Assembly (NCBI RefSeq): GCF_030272615.1
Contig: NC_081414.1
Location: 816,146,396 to 816,210,395 of the forward strand
Reading direction: 5' to 3'
Length of the DNA: 64,000 nt
DNA from: Cryptomeria japonica
Taxonomy: Eukaryota; Streptophyta; Pinopsida; Cupressales; Cupressaceae
Under the pieces are notes generated by a model. It was given only the letters and a program-made list of their open reading frames with translations. It did no database searches and was not told where the DNA came from. Of the stretch, positions 1-11,728 are shown in pieces. The first letter of the stretch is position 1, and each line of letters starts with the position of its first letter. The position numbers and the translations under genes are program-made.

Positions 1-942
1 TATTTTTGGCCTAAACAATTCCAATCCCTTCCTCCGTGAAGTGATCATATTTTCAAATCTTATCAAAAGTGGAAAACAGATATGATCCTATCTCTAAGTG
101 AACCTAGAACACCCAAACTTGATATTCCTATCATTCTTGAGAAGGAAGTTCTTCCTTTGAAAGATAAAACTAATGTCTTTCCTCAAGAAGATTCCCAACC
201 CATTCCTATGGATGTGACTATGTCTATGTCTGATAAACTTTCTAAAATTAGACCTATACCTCCTCGTCATGATGGACTTGGTCTCCTTCCTAAACCAAAT
301 ATTCCTCCTTTATATGGAGTAGTTCCTCCTCCTTCCTCTTATGGAGAGAAGAGACCTTCCTCTTCTCCTATTATCCAGCCTAAGAGACCACAACCTAAAC
401 ACCCAAGTGATAAGGATGAGAACATTCCTCCTCCTCAATCTTCTCCACGTCCTACTAAGACTAGATGAAACCATTCCGCACGTGAATGCCGACGAAAGCG
501 TCATCTTAGAGCTCAGGCAGCTGCTTCTCAAACTTTGCAATCCCCAAAAACACCTTCAACAAGCATTATTCCATTTTCTCCAAGATCTCCTAAACATAAG
601 ATGCATGATGGTCTTGATCCTGTGCAAGTTAAAGATCCTATTTTTATAAATTTTGATGATGATATAGATGAAAATGTTATTCATGATGAAAATGTTACTT
701 CTCTTGCTTCTGATAGTGAATATGAATATGTTGATGTTGATAACCATTTATCCAACGAATTTTCTAAAGCACTTATCCTAGCTCCTAGACAAGAACGACG
801 TGGCTTGGAACATGAACATAGCCCTTATTTGGATCTTGTGATAGCTCCATCTGTTGTGTTGGATGTTCCTCCTCTAGCGTGTTCCCTACCTTCCCGAAAC
901 ATTGATCAGCAAGATCGGGGGATAGATGACATGCTAGACTAG
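1..942 (+). pseudogene. Decayed ORF of an LTR retrotransposon, unrecognised protein
   Basis: One reading frame runs from the window edge to a TAG at 940-942. It is broken only by TGA codons at 37-39 and 466-468, with no frameshift. The readable product is proline-rich in the middle (IPPLYGVVPPPSSYG), has a basic patch just after the second stop (CRRKRHLRAQAAA), and then an acidic segment (FDDDIDENVIHDEN). I do not recognise a domain, and no reverse transcriptase or integrase motif is visible. It lies upstream of a polypurine tract and LTR on the same strand, so it is probably the 3'-terminal ORF of that element, either a late pol segment or an extra ORF. Both stops could come from CGA by one C-to-T change. 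The frame assignment is secure; the function is unknown. Confidence 0.55.
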
Positions 943-1681
943 TTTCATTAGCATAGCAGACTCTCTCCTCCTCTCTTTTGTTACTTCTTCTATGTGTTAT
1001 TCTCATTCTTCTATTTGTTGTCCTTAGTGTTGTCTACTTGAGGACAATGCAAAGCATTGAGATCTCTTTTGGTCTCTCTCATGTTGACTCAAAAGACACA
1101 TGTGTTCCCTTCTTCTAGGTGACCTTCCTTGATTGGGGAATGAAGAACAATTATGCATACATACATATGATATACATGACTTATCATACAACATACTGAC
1201 CCCAAGGAAAGCGAAGTCACCTCGTGCTTTGTGTTTTGTGTCTATTATCCTTGGGTTTATCTCACACTTGGGGGCTAAATCCTTGTGATAACGTGCTCCT
1301 TTCTCATTTCTTATGTGTATCACTACCTTAAAGAAATCACCGCTGTTGAGATGTGTGCGATCGCTTTAACGTAGGGGGGCATACACCCCATCTATCCCTT
1401 CAGGATACTTGAAAATTTCTTGGTGAACTTAGCTTTGCCTTGAAAATTTTTGGTATTTTTCTTACATGACTCATAGTGAGGGAACCTTACTACTGACAGT
1501 CATGGTTCTCCCTCGTGATCTTCCCTTTTACTTTATCAATCGAAGTCGTAAGATCCTTAGTCCACTGGGGGCTTGGTGTATCTTGCCTCCTTGACGTGGT
1601 GAAAGTCTTTCAATGTTGTTTCCTTGTACTTTACCGGAAGTATGAGCGTACACTTATACTCCCGCTAAAGTGGGGGCTAAA
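943..1681 (+). other. Non-coding 3' region of the LTR element with polypurine tract
   Basis: No sustained ORF is seen between the stop of the upstream frame and the LTR. The last 15 bases, 1667-1681 (AAAGTGGGGGCTAAA), are a purine-rich tract directly abutting the LTR start. This is where plus-strand DNA priming occurs in LTR retrotransposons, and it sets the element on the forward strand. Confidence 0.6.
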
Positions 1682-2869
1682 TGTAGCGTCCTAAAATTGT
1701 GACACTTGCAATTTCGACTGCATTTGGTCTTCACGATGGCGACGCAACACTGAACCTGAATGGAGACCCCGAAACTTGTTCATGACATCAAAAACTGCAT
1801 TTTTCAGCACCCTGGCCTGATCCTCCTTGCACCCTGCTGTCCCTGGAGGTGGGACCATGGCGTCCAGTGCCCTAGTCCCTGGCCCTATTTTGGGCCCGGT
1901 CTCTTATGGGGCTTCGGGTCTTTTAGTTTGCAAATTGGAAAATATTGTTTCCTGGTCGGCCTAAGGTCGGAAAAATTAGTTTATCAACCCTAATTGGCAA
2001 GTATATAAACTACATTTCCTCTCCCATTTTGGTAGATGAAAAAAAGGCGGAAGTGATATTCAAACATTCAAGCATTCAAGCATTCAAGCATTCCTTCAAG
2101 CAATTGATCATTCTAAGTCTCCATTCAAGGCTAAGTATTGCATTCAAGACAAGGATTCAACCATTGAAGAGGAGATCACATACAACATACAACATACAGG
2201 AACATTTACACCTTCGCATGTAAGAATACAAACATTCTTACAACAAGGTATTGGTACTTTATTACATTACAATCATTTACATTTACAGCATTTCTCATTT
2301 CTTGGTTAATTCCAAAACCGGGGTTTGACCTAAGGGCAAACCCCTAATCCCTAACCCCCCAATCATCTTCACTTTTCTGTGTGTAGGTTGGAGGTACGCA
2401 GCTGTAATTGAAGATCTGGAATCCTTGTGCAGAGACGAACAGATCCCCCTTTGTTTCGCGGATTTTTCGGAGGACCGTGTGCACGTCGGGCACCATCGTC
2501 CTGTCAACTTTCGCTCAAATTTGCAGGACAGCACCATCTCGACATTTTACTGCTAATTCCAGGTCCGCAGCTTCATCCTATATTCCTATCTCTGTTTATA
2601 AGTGAATCTTTCTCACTTTTCATGCATTCCTAGCTTAATCCTTCTATCTACATTCTTTACAAAAGAGGGTAGCCTTGCTGTCTTAACCCTTGAAACTCAT
2701 TTAGAATCCAATCTTACATTGTGTGGGATTGGATCTTGTGGGTTTCAACCCCTCTTTTGAATGTGAAGTCTCCCCTAAGTGAAAACCGTCAACCCTAGTG
2801 ACCTCCTTCCCCTCTCCTCGGAGTGGTGGGGGGAACACTTAGGGTTTGATCGCGATTTTCCGCTTTACA
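1682..2869 (+). mobile_element. 3' LTR of a forward-strand LTR retrotransposon
   Basis: The 1,188-bp segment starts TGTAGCGTCC directly after the polypurine tract and ends ...GCTTTACA, giving the canonical TG...CA. A TATA-like GTATATAAAC at 2001-2010 marks a likely U3/R boundary. Near 2061-2100 it has a short tandem repeat of CATTCAAG. The right edge is fixed independently: sequence from 2870 onward matches the inside of a solo LTR at 52743-52931, so the element inserted into an older LTR there. The 5' LTR lies outside the window, so insertion age cannot be judged. A Ty3/gypsy assignment is likely but not proven, since no pol is in view. Confidence 0.7.
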
Positions 2870-3046
2870 CTCACATATCCATGTGACCTTTCCTTTAGAA
2901 GCAGGCTCATCTATATTGTATACAATTTTAATGATCCAGCTGATCAATATTTGCATCTTGATTAGAATACAATTTATTCTTATCAATATTTTGTTCTCTC
3001 TTATTTGTGCTATCAATTGGACTCTAGATCTTGGCAAATTCTCACA
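2870..3046 (+). repeat. 3' fragment of an older LTR, the nesting host
   Basis: This is similar along its whole length to the last 189 bp of the solo LTR at 52427-52931. Shared runs include GCAGGCTCATCTA, TTTTGTTCTCTCTTATTTG and the final TTGGCAAA..CTCACA. Its 5' part must lie left of the inserted element, outside the window. Confidence 0.75.
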
Positions 3047-4190
3047 AGTACAATTCTTCCACCAAGTAGCAGCATCCCTATGATGTGGAATAGAACAGTC
3101 TACAGCATGATGACCTATTGAATAGAATTTTTGATAGTGAAAGGGGAGGCCTTCATAATCCAATGGTTGCGTCCATGGCCTATCACCAACCATAAGAACC
3201 ACATTCCTCGAGAGAGATGAAGAGATGTCAATGTCGATTAAAATGCAGGAAAAAGTATAGTGCCTCATAGAAGACATGACATCATTCACTTTAAAAAATT
3301 GGCCAATAGAGTTGCCAACGGCCTCATAGCAGGATTGTTCCCAAAAATGGAGAGGAAGATTAGGAAGGCGAACCCATACTGGACGCACATTAAGTGGTTC
3401 AGTAAGAGGGTTAAAATAAGTTATCTTGGGATTGACCGAAAGAGAGTGATCTCCCCAAGCCCACAGCTTACCCAACACCAAATCTCTATCTGAGAAAAAA
3501 GTAAAGGAAGCAATGAAAAAAACTTTAGCACAAGGAAAAAGCTCAATGCTAAACCAGAGGATTCCAAGAATCACTCACCCAATGATGGAGATCTGTAAGA
3601 GAAGGATAGAACCCAACAAATTTGCAAACCAATGCACACCATTGATAGAGATCAATAATCTCTACAACATCATGACCGCAAACCACCATAGGGGAGAATT
3701 TGGCATAGGGAAGAGGACAAATCCCCTTGAGAGGATGAGTAGTAGATTTGGCCACACGAGCAAAACTTCGTCCACCAATGAAAGAGGGAGGTCGGGGAGG
3801 AATCAGGGCAACACCAAAAGCATTCGCACCCCCAACAACAACACTAGTGGAACGACCCCCCATACCAGCAACAGTGACACCATCCGAAGAAAAAACAGAT
3901 GCCACTACACCGGGAAGGGCATCCAGGGAGGGGGAGGGCACGATCCATCCAAAACGACATTGTCGGCGAGCACAAAGGCACAAGGATTAGCATAGGCATC
4001 ACAACCAACAACACAACCCGTAGTGTGTGGGGCACACAAGCCACCCACACCACCAGGCATGTCAGGGAGGACAAAACCACCCATTGTGGGAGAGCCATTG
4101 CAGAAGCTTTTTTCAAAATTATCATTCGAGAAGGAGAAGCAGCAAGAGCCATTGAGAGAGCAACTAACTTTGGAACACCCGAAAATCAAT
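3047..4190 (-). pseudogene. LINE-like ORF1 remnant (DUF4283 and zinc-knuckle-like region)
   Basis: Reverse-strand frames carry the plant non-LTR retrotransposon ORF1 pattern. A glycine/serine-rich leader lies at about 4189-3720. Next comes a DUF4283-type stretch with NPLTEPLNVRPVWVRLPNLP and the downstream YEAVGNSIGQF. It is followed by FHYQKFYSIGHHAVDC, which resembles a CX2CX4HX4C knuckle with its first cysteines lost. In complete elements this product binds RNA and escorts the reverse transcriptase. Two frames are needed (3983-3549 and 3574-3047), so there is a frameshift near 3550, and no ORF2 follows. The open frame runs on into the LTR to 2795 only by chance. Confidence 0.55.
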
Positions 4191-5046
4191 TCTTAAAAAT
4201 GTTAAGTAAATAAACACTGTATAATAAAAGAAAACTCTTAAAGACTGACGGTTAACAGATTTGCCCTTTCTTTAATTTATATATATTACAATATTCACTC
4301 GTGCACACCCCTTATGAAAGGAAAGCAAATGAACCAACAGTTGGGTGAACTGAATTGAGGTTCATCCTCTGCATTAGAGGGCAACTTCTCATGAGATTGG
4401 CAATGAATTTCTATGCAGTTAATTTAGAAATGAATACACCTTTCACCAGAAAGCGAGAAAGGTTTTCTCATTCATTTATCAACACAAAAGAATGCTACAA
4501 AAGATCTATTTATAAGTGTAAAGCTCCCAGACTTTTACTTCCGCATATATTCACTCAATAAACTCAAAGTAGTGTAAATGTTGATCAATTCTCGCTCATG
4601 CCTCACAGGACAAGGGGGATCAGTTTCGTTTAAACAACAATGAAATTTCTTGTAAACAACGAAAATCAATTTATTCACAAACACAAAAAGATCTGGTAAT
4701 GAAATGACATATTTTGCACATTAGCATACATCCCAATAGAGATCGCTAATCCTTCAAACACATAGATTTTAAGATTGCATCAAAATAGCATTTCATTCAA
4801 GTGCCAAAAATATCAGTTCTGAGAAATTCAAGGAAAAACAAATTTGTTCCTCCAAATCAATTTTTTTCAGACCATAACAAAGCTTGCTTTTTTTACATAT
4901 ATAGCCTCCAGGCCAATAGTTTGTTTGAAAATAACCCTAAACCTTTTAACTCTAACCTAGAGTCAAAAAGAAACCGACTCTTTTGAATTCTATGAAACTA
5001 AATAAACAAAGGCCACAGATAGGATGACAGCTCATCTGTTAGTCGA
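4191..5046. other. Non-coding, AT-rich, possible decayed LTR
   Basis: No supportable coding region. TATA-like strings (TTTATAAG near 4510; ACATATATAGCC near 4896) suggest promoter-bearing repeat sequence. It lies just downstream of the reverse-strand ORF-X stop, as a 3' LTR would, but I found no paired copy in the window. Confidence 0.3.
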
Positions 5047-7279
5047 TCATGACTCCATCGTGGAAGAAGTGGTCGTTGATTTGTCCTGCTTTTCCATGGC
5101 ACCACACACATTATGCCACTCCAGATGCCCAATTGAGAAATTCAAGATAATCTGAAAGTATGGGAGTCCAATGTGTAGGATGCGCTGCTTCCACACTTCC
5201 TTGTCCATGTTCACCTGCATAACCTTTGCTTTATGTGCCTCCAAGTGATCAAAGCAAACTGTCAGCATCGACTCTATCCTCGCCACTTTTGAAAAGTCAT
5301 CGATGGTTAGATATTTCGTGTCTTTTACAAGTTGCACTCTTTCTTTGAAGATCTTAGCCATATCTACAGCAGCCTCAATTGTCTTCCCATCCTCCTTCAT
5401 GAGTCGTATATCAATGCACTTTATATCCTTCTGCATTGTATCAATCAGATCCTTCAACCCTTTAAGTAATTTAGCAGATTCCTCATGGCCTTGCCTAATA
5501 ATCGAATTTCTCTATTCGACATTCTTTCTTGACACATAAAGCCCATTATCATCCAGATTTTCCATTGGTTTCTCAATTAGGAATTTCATCACACCAAACT
5601 TTTGCACATCATTCATTTGGGCCAAGACTGCCACCCATTTGGTTCTTTCCTTCTCCCATGCAATAGTTTCTAGCTCTAGTTCTTTGCTCACAGTTGTGGC
5701 ATCTTCATATACTTTAACCAAGTTGATAATGTAGTCTTAACCTTGTTGTACAATAGAATCAAGCCATTTATCGAATATTTCAGCTATCATGCGACTCCTC
5801 TAGACTTGATCTAATAGATTCTAGTTCACCGGTGATTTGGGGTCAAAGGACAATGTCATCTAAGACAGTGGCTGAGGGCTTGGATGATGTATGGCGTTAA
5901 TGTATTTTGACATTTGGGTGATAACCTATTTCAACTCCTTCTTGTCTTCCTCATCCTTCTAAGACTTGGATATCATCCTTTTTGTGGAGGATTCCAGGTG
6001 TTTAGCATCTACTGCCCTTGAAGCAACTCCTAAATCAATTTTCTCCACAGTAAAATCATCTTCAATGGCCTTCTCTGAATCTCTGCCTGAGATGGTTTTA
6101 GCTACTTCAGCCACCCAATGACCCGTTGCCTCGTCCACTTCTACTATTGCCTGCGTTTTGAGCTTCTTTGGTTTAGATACTTTCCCGAGGCACTTGCTCA
6201 CCATATCCTCCATGGGAATTGTAATAGGGACAACATTACGTTTCTTCCCAATTGAAGCTACTAGCCATCGAGGAGTGCTGAAAATTTCTTTAGACAGTGG
6301 AGGTGTCTAAGCATCCGGGGAGTCAATAATAGTCGAAGTGCTCATTGGGTTTGGACCTTCTTCAGGTTCCTTACCTACGTCTGTAACCTATAATGGAGGG
6401 TTACTCAATACTTGTTGATCCATTGTCACTTCAGTTTCTTCACCTGGATCTTTCTTCACCTGGATCTAAGTCCACATCAATTTGATTCACCATTGGTTCT
6501 TTGTTCTTCTTTTTGCTCCTCGAGCGAGTAACTCGAACTGCTAAAGAATTCAGTGGAGACCTCTTTGATCTTCTAGGTTGAACCTCTTCAATAATTGGCC
6601 TTGTGCCACCTACAATATCAACAATCTTGTTAGAGGAGGAAGTAGGAATTTGAGTTGTTGCGCATGGACCAACTGTTAATTCATGAGGAGGCATGTTTGA
6701 ATCCTTTCTGAACTTTTGATCCCTTAGCCATTTTTTTGTTCTTATTATGACGTTGAAGGACTTGGCTTTAATTCTTTCTTCCTCTCTTTTATCCCAGTCA
6801 ATTTCAAGAATTGGCTGCCCTTGAACCTTTTCGTTGAATTCAGGATCCAAGACACCTTCCCCTTCCTCTTCTTGTACACTTGATACATTAATGGGAAATT
6901 TCATGGTAATAACCTATTGTAGGGTGAACCTTGACCATAATCTCCTCCTCACTTCAAACTCATCGCCATAATTTTTCCAGTAATCTTCTAACTGGGGTTC
7001 ATGGAAGAAATGGTCATGCACATTCAAATTTTCTACAGCATATCCCCTGCTGTTAAATTTTAGCCTGGCAATATAAGGTTGCAAATTCATTTTCTTGAAC
7101 TCCAATTCTAAGTTCAAGGCATCAAATACAGATTTACAACTGTAATATCCCAATTCAATAGGAAAAACGACCCCAGATTTGCTCGTTGTCCCTAACCTTT
7201 TGTCAATGCGAGCCAATTGTTGGCTCACTTCAATTATTACATAACTGTCAAAAGCATATTTGGGTAATTTGAATGGCTT
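5047..7279 (-). pseudogene. ORF-X copy 1, C-terminal part, cut off by the CACTA element
   Basis: This is the downstream two thirds of a gene whose start lies at 25.45-26.5 kb. Joining across the transposon with one CTT gives a continuous frame (GFEGK then PFKLPKYAFD). The first segment (7279-6914) contains HEPQLEDYWKNYGDEFEVRR, matching HEPQVEDFWMNLSDDFEVKR in the second ORF-X copy at 59.9-63.1 kb. Next come a basic stretch (RVTRSRSKKKNKE) and an acidic, probably coiled-coil C-terminal half with heptad-like KERVQLVKDTKY. A perfect 16-bp tandem duplication at 6435-6466 causes the only clear frameshift. About ten in-frame stops follow, nearly all TAG. I do not recognise the family. Confidence 0.6.
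6435..6466. repeat. 16-bp tandem duplication causing a frameshift
   Basis: TTTCTTCACCTGGATC occurs twice back to back. Since 16 is not a multiple of three, it shifts the ORF-X frame by one. Removing one copy reconnects the DLDPGEE reading with the downstream TEVTMDQQ reading. Confidence 0.85.
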
Positions 7280-7310
7280 CACTAATACATTTGGGGTCAA
7301 ATTCCGACGG
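7280..7310 (+). repeat. Left terminal inverted repeat of the CACTA element
   Basis: Starts CACTAATACATTT and continues to CCGACGG. It pairs with the inverted right end at 25420-25450 with a few mismatches and one-base gaps, and is preceded by target-duplication copy CTT at 7277-7279. Confidence 0.9.
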
Positions 7311-7645
7311 AGGTTTCCGATGGACAAGGAGCATTGTGTGAAAATTTGATTTTTTTTTTTTAAAATGCCCGTGTTCGTCAGAATTATGACGACATCGGGC
7401 ATTTTATTAAAAAAAAAAAAGACAACGCATTTTCATTTTGAAAGCAAGCCACGCCTCCCCCCCCCCCCACCGGAGCGATCTCTGCACTGCAAGCAAGGGT
7501 TTTTGGCTGAAGTTTCCACCTCTGGCTTGCTTTTGTCCACCTCTGGCCTCATCTTTGTTTCCTGGTATGTATGTATGGTGGATTCATTGTTATTCTCGTG
7601 CCAATAAAATCTATTAGCTAATCTAAAACAATGACAATCACCTTC

Positions 7646-7917
7646 TTAACTGATTCTAGCTGAAATGTTTGTTGCCTCCCTCAAGCCACTCAAGAATGCA
7701 CCATGCATTGTTGCAGGGTAACGCCTATTGGTGGCCTCTCCTGCAAAAAAAACCCTACCATCTCCCACGCTCTCTGCTAATATATCATAGTCATCATGGC
7801 TAGATGCCCCAACTGCAACATGTGAATAGGAACCGAGACTGAAGGGATCACTACCCCATCTCGTGAACATTGTTTGGAGAGGATCAGGGACTTGCACACC
7901 TCTTGGCCCATAAATAC
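7646..7917 (-). pseudogene. Captured 3' exon of an LSD1-like (LDL/FLD) histone demethylase
   Basis: The reverse-strand reading continues from an acceptor (CATATGCAG, then exon from 7917) through GIYGPRGVQVPDPLQTMFTR, RWGSDPFSLGSYSHVAVGAS, DYDILAESVGDGRVFFAGEA and TNRRYPATMHGAFLSGLREA to a TAA at 7646-7648. This is the C-terminal FAD-binding part of the plant lysine-specific demethylase 1 family of amine oxidases, which remove methyl groups from histone H3K4 with FAD. FAGEAT and the following ATMHGAFLSG match the flavin-contacting end of the fold. The N-terminal domains (SWIRM, most of the oxidase) are absent. It lies 366 bp inside the CACTA left end, opposite in strand to the transposase, which is the pattern of a captured host exon. 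The reading frame is intact. Confidence 0.8.
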
Positions 7918-8109
7918 CTGCATATGCCAGCTAATTGGTCAATTCAATCGAACATACATACACAAACATTTAATTTCCAACTTGCTCAATTCAAAACAAC
8001 ACATACCCAATCATTAGTTTACCAAATTCAAAAAACAACACATACCATAATTTGTTTGACCTAACCGCTCATTTCAAACACCTCAGAAAATTGTGAAGTC
8101 TCATAAATT

Positions 8110-10565
8110 GTGAAGGTAAAAATCAAGAATGGGTATCCCCTATGAAGGATTAATGATCTCTTTGATCATATGAGACGATCTATAATATTATCTAAGATAG
8201 GTCCCTTATATATGGCTGCCACAAATTGAGGATTAAGGAAGAGGATATTTAAAAGATAGATTTTAGGACTTATTATGACTACCATGATTTCACATTAGTG
8301 TCATTTGAGTCAAATAATGCTACAACTTTCATGAATTTATTGAACATTGCACCAAGAGATTGAGGATAGTTTTATAATTCTTAAGGGAGAATAAGATCTT
8401 TGGTAAGCTATTCAAGTGTACTTTCTACAAGTACAAGGTGAATTATCTACACCTTATGATTTTAGTGGGAGGGATTGTAGTTGATCTAGAGAAAATAAAA
8501 GCAATTGTGGGGTTGCCTACACCACATAATGTAAATAAAATCTAGAGCTTCATGGGACTTGCAAGATACTACAATAAGTTTGTATAAGGATTTTCTAAAA
8601 TTGTAGCACCAATCACTTCACTCCACAGAAAGGGAAAATATTTCAGTGGAATGAGAAGTGTGACCAAGCTTTCCAATTTTTGAAGAAACTCATTTCAAAT
8701 CCTATATTGACTGTAGCTAATCCAAATGGGTAATTCATGGTGATAACAAAATGAATTAAGATAAGGAGTAGGAGGAGTGCTAATGAAAAATGGGCAAGTG
8801 GTTGCTTATTAGTCTAGTCCAAGTTGAAATAATATAAGTTAAACTTTGCATCCCATGACCTAGAGTTATTAGCCATAGTTCATGTGCTTTAGATGTGGAG
8901 GCACTATCTTTTGGGTAAGCCTTTTGAATTGAAGATGGATGACCTAGGCCTTAAATATATATTTAGTCAACCCAATCTCAATGCTCACAAAAATAGATGG
9001 ATATAGTTTCTTATTGAATATAAATTTGGGATTGAATACATTAAGGAGATGAAACATAGATAAATAGATTCTCTTAGTAGAAGAAGGCATCTAGCAGCCA
9101 TGATTACTACAAGGTCTAATTTGAAAAAGTGGCTCATAATCTTCAAAGAGATTATTCCATGATGGAGAAAGATGTAGAGAAAAACCCCTTGGACCATCGA
9201 TTTAATAGATATTTATTTAAGTTGGATGGATTATTAAGATACCAAGGGAGAATGTACATTCTAAACTTAGGGATTCGAGGAAGTTGATCTTAGAGGAGAT
9301 CCACAACACACCATGGTAGAAAAATTGAGATCTTTATATTTTTAGCCAAGACTCGAGAAGGATGAGATTGAATTTGTAGCTTGATGATTGGAGTGCAAAC
9401 ATGATTACTACAAGGAGATGAAACATAGAAAAATAGATGCCCTTAGTAGAAGGCATCTAGCAGCCATTATTATTAAAAGGTCTAATTTGAGAAATTGGTT
9501 CATAATCTTCAAAGATATTATTCCATAATGGAGAAAGATGTAGAGAAAAACCCCTTGCACCATCGATTCAATAGATATTTGTTTTAGTTAGATGGATTAT
9601 TAAGATACCAAGGGAGAATGTACATTCTAAACTTAGGGATTTGAGGAGGTTGATGTTAGAGGAGATCCACAGCACAACTTATTCAAGGTGCCTAGGACTA
9701 GCCAAGATGGTAAGAAAATTGAGATCTTTATATTTTTAGCCAAGAATCAAGAAGGATGAGATTGAATTTGTAGCTTGATGATTGGAGTGCAAACAAGCCA
9801 AGACTAAGCATATACACCTAGTAGGGTTTGTATACTCACATGACATACTTAAATATAAATGACAAGTTATTAGCATGGATTTTATTTAAGGGTTGCCGAT
9901 ATAAAAGAATAAACATGATGTCATTTGGGTAGTTGTGGATAAGTTGACCAAGGTAGCATACTTCACCCAAAGGATTTTTCAGGATGGATTGTTTACGTTA
10001 GCTAAGAAGTTTATCTGAGAGATATTTCATTTGAATTGAGTACTTGAGATGATCATATCAAAATGAGATACTCATATAATTTCTAAATTTTGGAAAATAT
10101 TGAATGAAATATTTGGGATAATATTGAATTTTAGTTTGACATACTACCCATAGACAAATTGACAAACAAAGATAGTGAAGCAAGTAGTCGAAGACCTCCT
10201 TAGGATGTATTCCATGGATTAATAGTCTACGTTGGAAGAGTATCTTCCATTGGAAGAGTTTGCATATAATAACTCCTATCATGCATCTTTGGGTATGACA
10301 CCATTTAAATATCTTTATGGATGAAAGTATTGTACACATATTGTTTGGGGTATCTAGTTGAAGACAAGATTGGAATTGGTTCAAATATTCTTAGGAGATA
10401 CATGATGAAATGAGATTAACCAAGGGGTGGTTAAAGGAGGTAGAAAACATATAGAAGAGCTATGCACGTAAGAATGGGACTTTCAAAACAAAGTCTTTTT
10501 GAGGGTTAAACCTCATAAGAGTTCTATATCATTGGGAAAATTAGCCAAACTAGTACCTAGAATTG
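8110..10565 (+). pseudogene. Heavily decayed Ty3/gypsy pol remnant
   Basis: With many stops and frameshifts, forward-strand fragments still read as gypsy reverse transcriptase and RNase H. ATTFMNLLNIAP lies near 8320, EKIKAIVGLPTPHN near 8490-8530, RSFMGLARYYNKFV near 8545-8585, GFSKIVAPITS near 8590 and HRKGKYFS near 8625. Later pieces recall the RNase H/integrase spacer. It is an old insertion inside the CACTA element and carries no complete domain. No paired LTR could be assigned. Confidence 0.55.
9043..9795 (+). repeat. Tandem duplication of about 370-385 bp in the gypsy remnant
   Basis: Two direct copies begin AAGGAGATGAAACATAG at 9043 and 9412 and both end in TTGATGATTGGAGTGCAAAC. The second carries a few extra bases in its later part. 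Confidence 0.8.
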
Positions 10566-10567
10566 TA

Positions 10568-10672
10568 GGTCTATTTGATGTGTCAGAAGTAATAACTGTG
10601 GTTACATATATACTTTATCTACTATGGTCTATTTGATGTGTCAGAAGTAATAAGTGTGGTTACATATATACA
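10568..10672 (+). repeat. Two direct copies of a short repeat, 58-bp period
   Basis: GGTCTATTTGATGTGTCAG and the following GTAATAA(C/G)TGTGGTTACATATATA occur at 10568 and 10626. Confidence 0.8.
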
Positions 10673-11728
10673 TCTACACACATCCTATTCTAAACTGACC
10701 AAAAAAGTAGAAATCTCATGATGATAGAAATACGTTACAGTAACCATAGATATTCATGTAGACATGCTAGAAACGCATCATGTTAATGTTTGTAGCTTTA
10801 GTCGAATGATCATTTAGAATACTAGTGAGTCACTGTTTTGGAGTTGATTTCCATTCACTTGCTTACTCTCCACCATACATTGGAGTTTGTAAAGCTTTAA
10901 ACCTCCTTCTATTTGTTTGCAAACAAGATCAAGGAGTGGTTTTTGACCCTGCCCATGGGTTTTGAGGTTGCCAAGATCAATTAATGATCTTTTAGGCAAA
11001 GTAGTAATGCCCAGCTGGCTGTCACAATCAATTATGACTGATTTTTACACTTTTGTTGAAGTTGTTTATGCTATCTTCCTCTTCCAAATAGCAGGTATGA
11101 AGGACAACAAGCATCCAAAGATAGGGCATTAATAAAGAGCACAAATCAGACCTTTGGGAAAGAGTTTAGACAGTGTAAAGTGCAGGTCCAAAGTGAAAAA
11201 CCAATGAAAGGGCAAAAATGCAGTCATAATTAACTTGACAGTGAACAACTTATTGTTTTGTAATTGCCAATGCCTTTTTGTCTAGGGCTAATGTGATTCT
11301 CTTGTGTCTCTAATGATAGACATGTTCTCATGTTCTAGAATGTAATTGGTTTTCATACTAAAGATGTGTTTGTAGAAAGCAAGAAAGGAAAAGTTGTCAA
11401 TGTTGCATACTCCTTATGAGCAACTTTTGTAAACCTTGTTCTCTAACCCTTGGAAGGTGTAAAACTGTCTTTTCATGGCCTAATTAGCTTAGAATACTCA
11501 AAAATGTCTCTCAGAAAGTCTGCAACAGGCAAACTTTTAGTAAGAATTTGCAAACACAATGCTAAAAAATTCACACAATCAGCTACATTAAATACGTTCT
11601 CTATTAAGTTCAATGTTTTAAGATGAAAAAGAAGAGTTAAATGGTTTTGGTTCGATTTGCAATTTTTGTGAAGCTTTTGCATTGAAGTTTCCATAGCTTG
11701 ATTTTTTTGCCTGTGAAGAAAGACCATG
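10673..11728. other. Non-coding 5' region of the CACTA transposase gene
   Basis: No supportable ORF or recognisable repeat was found. It lies directly upstream of the first transposase exon and presumably contains its promoter and leader. Confidence 0.35.
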
